NCBI GenBank assembly: GCA_015223225.1
Contig: JADFCQ010000004.1
Location: 434,001-498,000, forward strand
Reading direction: 5' to 3'
DNA: 64,000 nucleotides
Source: Acetobacteraceae bacterium H6797
GTDB lineage: Bacteria; Pseudomonadota; Alphaproteobacteria; Acetobacterales; Acetobacteraceae
The first letter of the stretch is position 1; each line of letters begins with the position of its first letter. This document shows positions 25,924 to 34,383 of the stretch, one piece after another. Under the pieces are notes generated by a model that worked only from the letters and a program-made list of their open reading frames with translations, was not told the origin of the DNA and made no database searches. The translations under genes and the position numbers were made by a program.

Positions 25924-27987
25924 ATGGAATTCCGCATCGCCGACACCTTCACCAGCAGCCTGGCCCGCCTGACGGCGCAGGAGCAGAAGGCGGTGAAGAC
26001 CACCGCCTTCGACCTGCAGATGGACCCGTCCTCGCCCGGCCTGTCCTTCCACAAGCTGGACCGGGCGCAGGACAAGAATTTCTGGTCGGTGCGGGTGAAC
26101 GCCGACATCCGCCTGATCGTTCACCGCACGCCGTCCAGCCTGCTGCTGGTGCATGTGGACCGCCACGACAAGGCCTATCGCTGGGCCGAGCGCCGGCGCA
26201 TCGAGCGCCACCCCACCACCGGGGCGATGCAGCTGGTGGAGGTGCGGGAGCGGGTGGAGGAACTGCCTGCCGCCGCACCATCGCCGGCGGCCGCTCCGGG
26301 CCCGAAGCTCTTCGCCGGCCTCCGCAAGTTGGAGCTGATGAGCTTCGGTGTGCCGGAGGATTGGGTGGAAGATGTGCGCGCTGCCACCGAGACATCGCTC
26401 TTCGAGCTGCTGCCCCACCTGCCGCAGGAAGCGCAGGAGGCGCTGCTGCGCCTGGCGGTGGGCGAGAAGCCGGAGGCACCGAAGCCTGCCCCTGCCGAGA
26501 CCGACCCCTTCGCCCATCCCGACGCCCAGCGCCGCTTCCGGGTGCTGCAGGATGTGGAGGAGCTGCGGCGCGCGCTGGATTTCCCCTGGGATCGCTGGGC
26601 CGTCTTCCTGCACCCGACGCAGCGTGAACTGGTGGAGCGGCGCTATTCCGGCCCGGCCCGCGTCACCGGTTCGGCCGGCACGGGCAAGACCATCGTCGCG
26701 CTGCATCGCGCGGTGCATTTGGCGCGGCAGAATCCGCAGGCGCGGATCCTGCTCACCACCTTCTCGAAGCCCTTGGCCAAGGCGCTGGCCATGCGGCTGG
26801 CGAGCCTCGTAGAAGGGGAGACCGAGGTCGCCGGCCGGATCGAGGTTCAGTCTCTAACCGGTGCTGCTTACGATCTATATGGCAAGTTCTTTGGCCAGCC
26901 CAACATTGCCTCCAGCGGCGTCGTCCAGGGACTGCTGCGGAAGGTCGCGGCCAAGGTAGAGGGCGCCAAGTTTCCCCTGCCTTTCCTTGTGAACGAATGG
27001 ACCGAGGTGGTGGACGCCCAGCAATTGACGTCCTGGGATGCCTATCGGGAGGCGCCACGCCTGGGCCGTAAGACCCGCCTCGGCGAGAAGCAGCGACGTG
27101 CGCTGTGGTCGATCTTCGAGGAGGTGCAGGTGGGGTTGCAGGCGCAGAAGCTGGTGACCTGGGCGCAGGTCTTCGGCCGCCTTGCCGAACTGGCCGGCGC
27201 CGGCAAGGCGTTAGGCTACGATTTCGTTGTGGTGGATGAGGCGCAGGACCTCAGCATGGCCGAGGCCCGCTTCCTGGCGGCCATGGCGGGCGGCAAACCC
27301 GATGGGCTGTTCTTCACGGGCGACCTCGGCCAGCGTATCTTCCAGCAGCCCTTCTCGTGGAAGGCCATGGGCGTCGATGTGCGTGGTCGCTCGCACGGCC
27401 TGAAGATCAACTACCGGACCTCGCATCAGATCCGCACCCAGGCGGACCGGCTGCTGCCCGGCATGGTGTCGGACGTGGACGGCACCCAGGAGAGCCGCCG
27501 CGGCACCGTCTCGCTGTTCGACGGCCCGCCGCCGGTGATCAGGCTGTTCCAGAACGAGGCGGAGGAGGTCGCCGCGGTCGGTGCCTGGATCGCCGAGCGG
27601 CTGCGGGAGGGATGCGCCCCGGATGAGGTCGGCATCCTGGTTCGCTCGCAGGGCGAGGTCGCCCGCGCCCGTGCGGCGGCCAAGGCGGCCGGCGCGAAGA
27701 GCACGGAGTTCGACGAGAAGGTGGAGGTGGTGCCGGGCGCTGTCTCGATCAGCCAGATGCACTTGGCGAAGGGCCTCGAGTTCCGCGCGGTGGCCGTCAT
27801 GGCCTGTGACGACGAGGTGCTGCCCCTCCAGGAGCGCGTCGAGAGCGTGACGGACGAGGCGGACCTCGAGGAGGTCTACGAGACGGAACGGCACCTGCTC
27901 TACGTCGCCTGTACCCGGGCGCGGGATAATTTGTGGGTGTCCGGTGTGGAACCAGGGTCGGAGTTCCTGCGCGACGTCACTGGCTGA
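25924..27987 (+). CDS. RelE/ParE-like domain fused to a UvrD-family DNA helicase
   Basis: The 687-aa protein has two modules. Residues about 1-95 follow the RelE/ParE toxin fold: FTSSLARLTAQEQKAV, FHKLDRAQDKNFWSVRVN, then RLIVHRTPSSLLLVHVDRHDKAYRWAERR. After a linker, a UvrD/Rep-like SF1A motor has Walker A GSAGTGKT near 250, VVVDEAQDLS near 437, GDLGQRIF, and the late motifs ISQMHLAKGLEFRAV and LLYVACTRARDNLW. The start is set at 25924, 16 bp after the previous stop with AAGGACAGG in front; an in-frame ATG at 25870 would overlap the previous gene. Its place at the end of the operon suggests an effector or DNA-processing partner of the restriction system. Confidence 0.88.
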   Translation: MEFRIADTFTSSLARLTAQEQKAVKTTAFDLQMDPSSPGLSFHKLDRAQDKNFWSVRVNADIRLIVHRTPSSLLLVHVDRHDKAYRWAERRRIERHPTTGAMQLVEVRERVEELPAAAPSPAAAPGPKLFAGLRKLELMSFGVPEDWVEDVRAATETSLFELLPHLPQEAQEALLRLAVGEKPEAPKPAPAETDPFAHPDAQRRFRVLQDVEELRRALDFPWDRWAVFLHPTQRELVERRYSGPARVTGSAGTGKTIVALHRAVHLARQNPQARILLTTFSKPLAKALAMRLASLVEGETEVAGRIEVQSLTGAAYDLYGKFFGQPNIASSGVVQGLLRKVAAKVEGAKFPLPFLVNEWTEVVDAQQLTSWDAYREAPRLGRKTRLGEKQRRALWSIFEEVQVGLQAQKLVTWAQVFGRLAELAGAGKALGYDFVVVDEAQDLSMAEARFLAAMAGGKPDGLFFTGDLGQRIFQQPFSWKAMGVDVRGRSHGLKINYRTSHQIRTQADRLLPGMVSDVDGTQESRRGTVSLFDGPPPVIRLFQNEAEEVAAVGAWIAERLREGCAPDEVGILVRSQGEVARARAAAKAAGAKSTEFDEKVEVVPGAVSISQMHLAKGLEFRAVAVMACDDEVLPLQERVESVTDEADLEEVYETERHLLYVACTRARDNLWVSGVEPGSEFLRDVTG

Positions 27988-28292
27988 CTGAGGAGCATTG
28001 GGGCGCAGAATGCCGGCAATGGAGATCGAGTTGGGGCAGTCTCGCACCAACCTCCCAACCGACATTCGAAACGTCCGGCCCGCTCTGCCCTGGTAAGCCG
28101 CTGTTCTGCATAGCTTTTGAGGCTTGGGACTAAATCGGCCAAGTCCCCAGGTCCGGAGAGAATGCGCCCTCCGGAGCGAGAATTCCGGCCCACTCCGCCC
28201 CCGGCGCTCCCAAGCTCCCTTCGCCAACCCTGGCGCAACCTGCGCTTCCGTGCAGTCATCGCCCAACCGGAGAGCGAGTTTGCAGGAAGGAA
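27988..28292. other. Gap between the defence operon and tRNA-Arg
   Basis: About 305 bases with no gene that I can support. It is the junction between accessory DNA and conserved chromosome. I found no copy of the tRNA 3' end here or elsewhere in the window, so any partner attachment site lies outside. The plus-strand open frame crossing the tRNA is a typical antisense-tRNA artefact. Confidence 0.5.
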
Positions 28293-28369
28293 TGGTGTCC
28301 CCGGCGGGATTCGAACCCACGGCCCCCAGATTAGGAATCTGATGCTCTATCCGGCTGAGCTACGGAGAC
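28293..28369 (-). tRNA. tRNA-Arg (anticodon CCU)
   Basis: The 77-nt gene folds as a full cloverleaf. The 7-bp acceptor stem pairs GTCTCCG with CGGGGAC, the D arm starts TAGCTCAG, the anticodon loop is TTCCTAA giving anticodon CCT (reads AGG), the T arm contains GGTTCGAATCCC, and CCA is encoded. It lies at the boundary between the phage and defence region on its 3' side and housekeeping genes on its 5' side, a classic integration position. Confidence 0.97.
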
Positions 28370-28446
28370 ACCCGGCGCGGGCATAGCATGGGCCGCGGCC
28401 CAGGGCCAGTATGGGGGGCCAGTATGGAGCCTCGCCCCGCAGGCCC

Positions 28447-28557
28447 TTACCGCGATCCGCCTCGCATATAGCGCCGCTCGGGGCGATAGCTCTCGCGGCC
28501 GCTCAGGCGGGCGAGTAGCGACTTCACGGCGGAACGGAGCCGGCGGGTCCAGAACAT
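28447..28557 (-). CDS. Putative 36-aa basic small protein
   Basis: A short frame starts at an ATG (28557) with a strong GAGGAG ribosome site just upstream. It encodes 36 residues, beginning MFWTRRLRSAVKSLLARL and ending in an Arg/Gly-rich tail. The N-terminal part would form an amphipathic basic helix, suggesting membrane or nucleic-acid contact. The ribosome site and compact frame are the only evidence. Confidence 0.45.
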   Translation of the reverse strand: MFWTRRLRSAVKSLLARLSGRESYRPERRYMRGGSR

Positions 28558-28848
28558 TGTAACTCCTCGTCATTCCTGCTGCTGTAAGGGCCAGGGCCGA
28601 TGCCTTTCCTGAAAGGGGAATGTGGCAAATCCTCGGCAGGTTGCATCGCAGCACTTGACGGATTGTTGCTGTGGTTTTCATCACACAGCCCTATCGGCAG
28701 AGGCGTGCGCATTCCCGTGAGGCTCGCGCTTGGAAGCCCCGCCCCGGCACGCCATATTTTTTCCGCAACACCCCGCCAGCTTCGGGGCATGCCGGGCGTT
28801 GAGCCTGGCGGAGAGGCCCGCATCGGGCCTGGGAGAGAGGAACTCGGC

Positions 28849-29082
28849 ATGTCAGCCCGGCTCGGATCCATCGGCGCGCTTCTGGTCGCCATCGGGATCG
28901 TCGCTTATGTGATCGGGTGGGATGCCCTGCTCTGGATACCGCGAGCGGTCATGGACTCGCTCGTCTGGCTGCCCAATGCGCTGGCGGACGCCTTCCATTC
29001 GGCCCCTTGGGCCTTCGGCATCATCGCGGTCGGCGTGGTGCTGATGCTGGTCTCGCGGATGATGGAGCGGCGGGGGAAGTAG
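28849..29082 (+). CDS. Small two-helix membrane protein
   Basis: The 77-aa protein has two hydrophobic segments, about residues 5-28 (IGALLVAIGIVAYVIG) and 52-69 (AFGIIAVGVVLMLVS), and a short basic tail ERRGK. It would sit in the inner membrane with a short loop. The internal ATG at 28849 is chosen over a longer frame because GGGAGAGAGG precedes it and the extra residues look non-coding. Function unknown. Confidence 0.65.
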   Translation: MSARLGSIGALLVAIGIVAYVIGWDALLWIPRAVMDSLVWLPNALADAFHSAPWAFGIIAVGVVLMLVSRMMERRGK

Positions 29083-29111
29083 CCCCCGCCTGCCCGCTGG
29101 GCCGCCCCGGG

Positions 29112-29966
29112 TCAGCAGCCCTTGGGGAGAAGCTCGAGCTTCTGGAGCTTGCCGTCGACGATGAAGCTGCCGAAATCCATCGACAGCTCATCGGCCACGC
29201 CATTGCGGAAGTAGCGCAGGCCCACCTCGTAATCCGGCGAGGAAGCGCCGTTCTGGCTCGCGCCGCGCTCGAAGAAGGCGATGCGGAAACGCGCGCTCGG
29301 CAGGGTGGCCAGGGCGGGGAAGCCCGCATTCGGCTGGGCGTCGTCCTGCCCGGCGATCACGGTGGTGCTGTCCTGCGCGCCCTCATCGCCGGTGCCGTCG
29401 AAGAGGGGCGCGACCATCAAGCGCTTGCCCGCCTCAGCGGCGGCAATGGCGCGCATGGTGTGCATCATCGGCAGCAGCGTGCCGGCCGGCAGCGGGATTT
29501 CCTTCGCCTCGGGCTCGACATAGCGGACGACGCCGCTGCCATCGGGCTTCAGCTCCGCCTCGCCGCTGATGCGCTGGCTGACCGCGCCCTGCGCACTCTG
29601 AACCATGGAGAAGCGCAGGCTCCTGCCGTCCTTCGCCTCATAGGTCGAGTAGTCGGAGCTGGTATCGACCGTCTCGCCGCTGCGCGTCGTCACCGTCAGG
29701 GTGAGGCGCTGATGCGTGGCCCAGCCTTCGCAGGCATCGGCGGCCTCGAAGAGCATCGCACCCTGCGCATCGGCCACCTCGCCGCCATCGCGGGCGCGTT
29801 GCAGCGTCAGGGTATAGGCGGCGCGATGGGCGGCCAGGGTGATGGGCTGCGCCGCCGCACCCGGCTGAGCGGGCGCGGTGGGCGCTTGCTGGGCCATGAG
29901 CGGCGCGAGGCCGGCTGCGGAAAAGACGAGCGCGAGAAGGGCGACGCGGCGCGTTAGGCGACCCAT
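29112..29966 (-). CDS. eipB: EipB/DUF1849 family periplasmic envelope-integrity protein
   Basis: The 284-aa protein starts with a signal peptide (basic MGRLTRR, hydrophobic core, cleavage after MAQ-like residues). The mature part opens with LAAHRAAYTLTL, as in the DUF1849/EipB family, and continues as beta strands with few helices. Cysteines in EACEGW-like context (DACEGW) and at the extreme C terminus (LPKGC) match the conserved disulfide pair of EipB. In Brucella the protein supports cell-envelope integrity in the periplasm; that role is carried over by homology. The gene is convergent with the small membrane protein. Confidence 0.82.
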   Translation of the reverse strand: MGRLTRRVALLALVFSAAGLAPLMAQQAPTAPAQPGAAAQPITLAAHRAAYTLTLQRARDGGEVADAQGAMLFEAADACEGWATHQRLTLTVTTRSGETVDTSSDYSTYEAKDGRSLRFSMVQSAQGAVSQRISGEAELKPDGSGVVRYVEPEAKEIPLPAGTLLPMMHTMRAIAAAEAGKRLMVAPLFDGTGDEGAQDSTTVIAGQDDAQPNAGFPALATLPSARFRIAFFERGASQNGASSPDYEVGLRYFRNGVADELSMDFGSFIVDGKLQKLELLPKGC

Positions 29967-30252
29967 GAGCAAGGGGCTCCATCCGTGATTCGAACCGTCA
30001 ACATAGGATGCAACGGCAGGTATGGGGGTCACGTTGCGCGACAAAAGGTGTCGGGTAAATCGAATTTCATGCCAGGGCCGGGCGCGGCCGGCGGCGGAAG
30101 GGCCGAAATCCGAAGGCCCGGCTGGCGCAGGAGACAGCGGCCGGGAAGGATTGAACCGGCGTGACGAAGAGCCAGCGGGACGCGGGGCCCGCTCGAGGAA
30201 GGCGCGATTGGACGGCCCAGGCCGGCGCAACGAGGGGCCAAAGGGCTAGGGG
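29967..30252. other. Intergenic region upstream of eipB
   Basis: About 285 bases with no supported gene. It must contain the eipB promoter. The Arg-rich open frames on both strands look like random GC-rich frames. Confidence 0.4.
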
Positions 30253-30284
30253 CACGAAAAAGAAAAGGGGGCCGGAAGTCCCCC
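30253..30284 (-). terminator. Rho-independent terminator of aspS
   Basis: On the minus strand a GGGGG/CCCCC stem with an 8-nt loop (30267-30284) is followed by a T-rich run TTTTCTTTTT. It lies 35 bp past the aspS stop. Confidence 0.8.
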
Positions 30285-30318
30285 TCACCTATTGCAGCCC
30301 TTCGAGCCGGCCTCTGCC

Positions 30319-32106
30319 TCAGCCCTTCGGCTTGGCGGGCGGCAGGTCGAGCTTGATCGACAGTTCCTTCAGGCGCGCCGTATCGACCGGGGCCGGGGCA
30401 TGCATCATGAGGTCCTCGCCCTGCTGGTTCAGCGGGAAGAGGATGACCTCGCGGATGTTAGGCTCGTCGGCCAGCAGCATCACCATGCGGTCGATGCCCG
30501 GCGCCGAGCCGCCATGCGGGGGCGCGCCGAACTTGAAGGCGTTGAGCATACCGCCGAAGCGATCCTCGACATCCTGCGCCGTATAGCCCGCGATCTCGAA
30601 GGCGCGGACCATGATGTCCGGGCGGTGATTACGGATGGCGCCCGAGGAAAGCTCGATGCCGTTGCAGACGATGTCGTACTGGAAGGCCTTGATATCCAGC
30701 GGGTCCATCGTGTTCAGCGCCTCGAGCCCGCCCTGCGGCATCGAGAAAGGATTGTGGCTGAAGTCGATGAGCTTGGTGTCTTCGTTCAGCTCGTACATCG
30801 GGAAGTCCACGATCCAGCAGAAGCGGAACTCGCCCTGCTCGATCAGGCCCAGTTCCTCGCCGAGCTTGGTGCGGACCTTGCCGGCGAATTTCGGCGTCTC
30901 GTCCTTCTTGCCGGCGGCGAAGAAGACGGCGTCGCCCACGTTCAGGCCGCAGGCGGTTCGGATGGCCTCGACCCGCTCGGCCTCGAGGTTCTTCGCGATG
31001 GGGCCCTTGGGGCCTTCGGCGGCGAACTGGATATAGCCCAGGCCGCCGGCGCCTTCGGCGCGGGCCCATTCGTTGAGCTTGTCGAAGAAGCCGCGCGGCT
31101 TGTCGGCCGCACCCGGCGCCGGAATGGCGCGCACGATGCCGCCCGAGGCAACGACCTTGGCGAAGAGGCCGAAGCCGCTGTCGCGGAAGCTCTCGGTGAC
31201 GTCGGTGATCTTGAGCGGGTTGCGCAGGTCGGGCTTGTCCGAGCCGTATTCCAGCATCGCCGTGTCATAGGCGATGCGGGGGAAGGGCGCGGGCGTCACC
31301 TTGCGGCCGCCGCCGAATTCGTTGAACACGCCCTCCATCACCGGCTCGATGGCCGCGAAGACGTCTTCCTGCGTGACGAAGCTCATCTCGAAATCGAGCT
31401 GGTAGAACTCGCCGGGCGAGCGATCGGCGCGGGCCGCCTCGTCGCGGAAGCAGGGGGCGATCTGGAAGTAGCGGTCGAAGCCCGCGACCATGGCGAGCTG
31501 CTTGAACTGCTGCGGCGCCTGCGGGAGGGCATAGAACTTGCCGGGGTGATTGCGGGCCGGGACCAGGAAGTCCCGCGCGCCTTCCGGCGAGGAGGCCGTC
31601 AGGATCGGCGTCTGGAACTCGGTGAAGCCCTGCTCGATCATGCGGCGGCGGATGGAGGCGATGACGCCCGCGCGCAGCATGATGTTGCGATGCTGCTTCT
31701 CGCGGCGCAGGTCCAGGAAGCGATAGCGGAGGCGCATGTCCTCCGGGAATTCCTGCTCGCCGGCGACCTGGATGGGCAGAACCTCGGCAGCCGACTGCAC
31801 CTCGATCTGGCGCACGCGCAGCTCGACCTCGCCGGTCGGCAGCTTGGGGTTCACGGTCGTGGGCTCGCGGAGCACCACCTCGCCGGTGACGGTCACGACG
31901 CTCTCGGGGCGGATCGTCTCGAGGGCGGCGAAGATGTCGCTGCCGAGGGCCGTCACGCACTGGGTCAGGCCGTAATGGTCGCGCAGATCGACGAAGAGCA
32001 GGCCGCCATGATCGCGCTTGCGGTGCACCCAGCCCGAGAGCCGGACGGTCTTGCCGGCATCGCTGGCGCGGAGGGCGCCGCAGGTATGGGTACGGTAGGC
32101 GTGCAT
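30319..32106 (-). CDS. aspS: Aspartyl-tRNA synthetase (probably non-discriminating AspRS)
   Basis: The 595-aa class II synthetase charges tRNA-Asp in the cytoplasm. The N-terminal OB domain reads [23 protein letters not shown]. Motif 2 is [11 protein letters not shown] with the following QLDFEMSF, and motif 3 is [12 protein letters not shown]. The GAD insertion is present between them. The length fits the bacterial type. Bacterial-type AspRS in organisms with GatCAB often also charges tRNA-Asn; I cannot test that here. The start at MHAYRT (32106) is chosen because the longer frame adds unrelated residues. A strong terminator follows. Confidence 0.95.
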   Translation of the reverse strand: MHAYRTHTCGALRASDAGKTVRLSGWVHRKRDHGGLLFVDLRDHYGLTQCVTALGSDIFAALETIRPESVVTVTGEVVLREPTTVNPKLPTGEVELRVRQIEVQSAAEVLPIQVAGEQEFPEDMRLRYRFLDLRREKQHRNIMLRAGVIASIRRRMIEQGFTEFQTPILTASSPEGARDFLVPARNHPGKFYALPQAPQQFKQLAMVAGFDRYFQIAPCFRDEAARADRSPGEFYQLDFEMSFVTQEDVFAAIEPVMEGVFNEFGGGRKVTPAPFPRIAYDTAMLEYGSDKPDLRNPLKITDVTESFRDSGFGLFAKVVASGGIVRAIPAPGAADKPRGFFDKLNEWARAEGAGGLGYIQFAAEGPKGPIAKNLEAERVEAIRTACGLNVGDAVFFAAGKKDETPKFAGKVRTKLGEELGLIEQGEFRFCWIVDFPMYELNEDTKLIDFSHNPFSMPQGGLEALNTMDPLDIKAFQYDIVCNGIELSSGAIRNHRPDIMVRAFEIAGYTAQDVEDRFGGMLNAFKFGAPPHGGSAPGIDRMVMLLADEPNIREVILFPLNQQGEDLMMHAPAPVDTARLKELSIKLDLPPAKPKG

Positions 32107-32249
32107 GGAAGCGAACCCTTGCGTCGAGACAGATGGGGCCCTTCCGGGCCGAACGGGGGGCACAAAAGGGCCGCGCCACCCTCTGATGTCAAGGGTGGAC
32201 AGCCTTTTCCGCGTCTTTGCGCAGGTCGCGGCAGGGTCTAGAGAAAGGC

Positions 32250-33437
32250 ATGAGCCGCCGATCCGCCCCGACCGACCCCGAACCCCGCCTGATCACCACC
32301 TCGGAAGAGCTGGCCGCCCTCTGTGCGCGCCTGAGGACCGAGCCTTTCGTGACGGTCGATACCGAATTCATGCGCGAGCGGACCTATTGGCCCGAGCTTT
32401 GCGTGGTGCAGCTGGGCGGCAAGGACGACGTGGCGGTCATCGACGCGCTCGCGCCGGAGCTGGACATGGCGCCGCTGGGCGAGCTGATGGCGGACCCTTC
32501 GGTGATGAAGGTCTTCCACGCGGCGCGGCAGGATGTGGAGATCTTCCTGCTGAAGTTCGGCCAGGTGCCGGCGCCGATGTTCGATACCCAGATCGCGGCC
32601 ATGGTCGACGGGTTCGGCGATCAGGCGAGCTATGACAGCCTGGTCCGCGCCCTGGCTCATGCCCAGATCGACAAGGCGCATCGCTTCTCCGACTGGTCGG
32701 CGCGGCCGCTCAGCCCGGCCCAGGTGGCTTATGCGGCGGCGGATGTGACGCATCTGCGGCGCGTCTATACCGCCTTGGTGGACCGGCTGACCAAGGAGGA
32801 CCGCCTCTCCTGGGTGGCGCAGGAAATGGGCGCGCTGGTGAACCCGGACACCTATCGGACGGACCCGCAGACCATCTGGGAGAAGCTGCGCCCGCGCACC
32901 AATAACCGCCGCTTCCTCGGCCTGCTGCGGGCCGCAGCCGCTTGGCGGGAGCTCGAGGCCCAGCGGGTGAACATTCCCCGCCAGCGGCTGGTGCGGGACG
33001 AGACGCTGCTGGAGATCGCGGCCACCTCGCCCTCCACGGTCGCGGAATTGGCCCGGGCGCGCGGGATCAGCGAGGGTTTCGCCAAGGGCAAGTCTGGCGC
33101 GAGCCTGTTGGCCGCGCTGGAAGAGGCGAAGAAGCTGCCGGATTCGGCCATGCCGGAACTGCCGAAGGAGCGGAACGGCGGGGCCACGGCCTCCCCTGCC
33201 CTCGTCGCGCTGCTGAAGGTGCTGCTCGCGGCCAAGGCGGAGGAGCATAACGTGGCGCCGAAGCTGCTCGCCAATAGCGAGGATCTCGACCGGCTCGCGA
33301 CCGAGTCGAACCCCGACGTTCCGGCGCTGAGCGGCTGGCGGCGGACGGTCTTCGGCGAAGCGGCGCTGGCGCTGAAGAGCGGCAAGGTCGCCATCGGCGT
33401 GGACGGCCGGAAGATCCGCCTGATCGAGGCGAAATAA
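32250..33437 (+). CDS. rnd: Ribonuclease D
   Basis: The 395-aa 3'-5' exoribonuclease trims tRNA precursors. The DEDDy catalytic domain shows motif [11 protein letters not shown], motif II with [11 protein letters not shown], and motif [12 protein letters not shown] with its tyrosine. HRDC domains follow, with [17 protein letters not shown] and [14 protein letters not shown]. The ATG at 32250 has a GAGAAAGG site. It is divergent from aspS, sharing a 143-bp promoter region, and ends 6 bp before the convergent iclR-type gene. Confidence 0.95.
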   Translation: MSRRSAPTDPEPRLITTSEELAALCARLRTEPFVTVDTEFMRERTYWPELCVVQLGGKDDVAVIDALAPELDMAPLGELMADPSVMKVFHAARQDVEIFLLKFGQVPAPMFDTQIAAMVDGFGDQASYDSLVRALAHAQIDKAHRFSDWSARPLSPAQVAYAAADVTHLRRVYTALVDRLTKEDRLSWVAQEMGALVNPDTYRTDPQTIWEKLRPRTNNRRFLGLLRAAAAWRELEAQRVNIPRQRLVRDETLLEIAATSPSTVAELARARGISEGFAKGKSGASLLAALEEAKKLPDSAMPELPKERNGGATASPALVALLKVLLAAKAEEHNVAPKLLANSEDLDRLATESNPDVPALSGWRRTVFGEAALALKSGKVAIGVDGRKIRLIEAK

Positions 33438-33443
33438 GTTCCG

Positions 33444-34223
33444 CTAACGCTTCCGGCCTGCCCCCTGGCCCAGCAGCCGGGATGATTTCTCGGCCATGCC
33501 CTTGATCGCCTCGATCAGGGCCGGGGATGGCGGTGTGGTCAGGTATTGGATCGACCCCACGAAGGCGATGGCGGCGACCAGCGTGTCCTTATGATCGAAA
33601 ATCGGGGCCGCGAGGGCGTTGCAGCCGAGCAGCACCTCCTCGGGGGCGACGGCATAGCCGCGCTCGCGCACCTCGGCGATCTCGGCGGCGAGTTGGGCCG
33701 GGTCGGTGATGGTATGCGGCGTCAGGCGCGGCATCTCGATGGAAGGCGCCTTATCGGCCAGGGCCTTGGCGCCGAAGGCCAGGAAGATCTTGCCCTGGGC
33801 CGAGGCATGCGGTGCCAATTCGCTGCCGGGGCGGACGCCGATCTCGATCGGATGGGTGCCAGGGAAGGTCGAGACCACGAAAGCCCCTTTCGGCGAGGGC
33901 GTGCTGAGCACGACGGCGAGGCCGACCTCGTCGCGCAATTCCCGCATTGCGCCTTCGAGAATCCGCGCCAGATCCCATGAGGGCGGCGCGAGATGGGCGA
34001 TGAGGAAGGCCTTGGGGCCGAGCCGGTAGCGATTCGTATCGGCGTCCTGGATCAGGTAGGCGCGGTCCACCAAGGTCTGCAGGTGGCGGAAGACGGCGCT
34101 CTTGGTGCCCTCGATGGCATTGGCGATCTGCGTCACGCCAATGGGCTCGCCGGCCCAGGCGACGGTTTCCAGCACCGCGAGGACCGTATCGGCGGCGCGC
34201 ACGCCACTACCGTTTTCAGACAT
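33444..34223 (-). CDS. IclR family transcriptional regulator
   Basis: The 259-aa regulator has an N-terminal winged helix (ETVAWAGEPIGVTQIANAIEGTKSAVFRHLQTL) and the C-terminal IclR effector domain (GVRPGSELAPHASAQGKIFLAF; EEVLLGCNALAAPIFD). IclR proteins usually control an adjacent catabolic operon and bind a small organic acid. It is divergent from the dihydroorotate-dehydrogenase-like gene, with inverted repeats in the 160-bp gap. The ATG at 34223 has AAAAGGAG upstream. Confidence 0.93.
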   Translation of the reverse strand: MSENGSGVRAADTVLAVLETVAWAGEPIGVTQIANAIEGTKSAVFRHLQTLVDRAYLIQDADTNRYRLGPKAFLIAHLAPPSWDLARILEGAMRELRDEVGLAVVLSTPSPKGAFVVSTFPGTHPIEIGVRPGSELAPHASAQGKIFLAFGAKALADKAPSIEMPRLTPHTITDPAQLAAEIAEVRERGYAVAPEEVLLGCNALAAPIFDHKDTLVAAIAFVGSIQYLTTPPSPALIEAIKGMAEKSSRLLGQGAGRKR

Positions 34224-34327
34224 GGACGCTCCTTTTCGTTCGCGGCTGCCGAACATCAGACGCGATGTGGGAAAAAATCAAGGGCAGAATGGCGGATTGG
34301 CGTTGACTTCGCCGCGCCGGAAGGCTT

Positions 34328-34362
34328 CGTTCTCGCGAACGCCGTTCCATCGAGACGAACGG
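34328..34362. promoter_or_regulatory. Candidate IclR operator pair
   Basis: Two adjacent inverted repeats share the GTTC/GAAC half-site: CGTTC-N4-GAACG at 34328-34341 and CCGTTC-N9-GAACGG at 34342-34362. They lie in the divergent gap, 22 bp before the next ATG. Palindromes here fit an IclR-type operator; binding is inferred. Confidence 0.5.
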
Positions 34363-34383
34363 CATGAGGGAAGGACGTCAAGC

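Noticed and set aside
28117-28386. Plus-strand open frames of 89 and 72 aa across the tRNA (containing GIRTHGP or GFEPTAP)
   Set aside because: These are the well-known false frames antisense to a tRNA with the GGTTCGAATCC arm.
29985-30000. GATTCGAACC near the eipB start as a second tRNA
   Set aside because: No acceptor, D or anticodon arm can be built around it.
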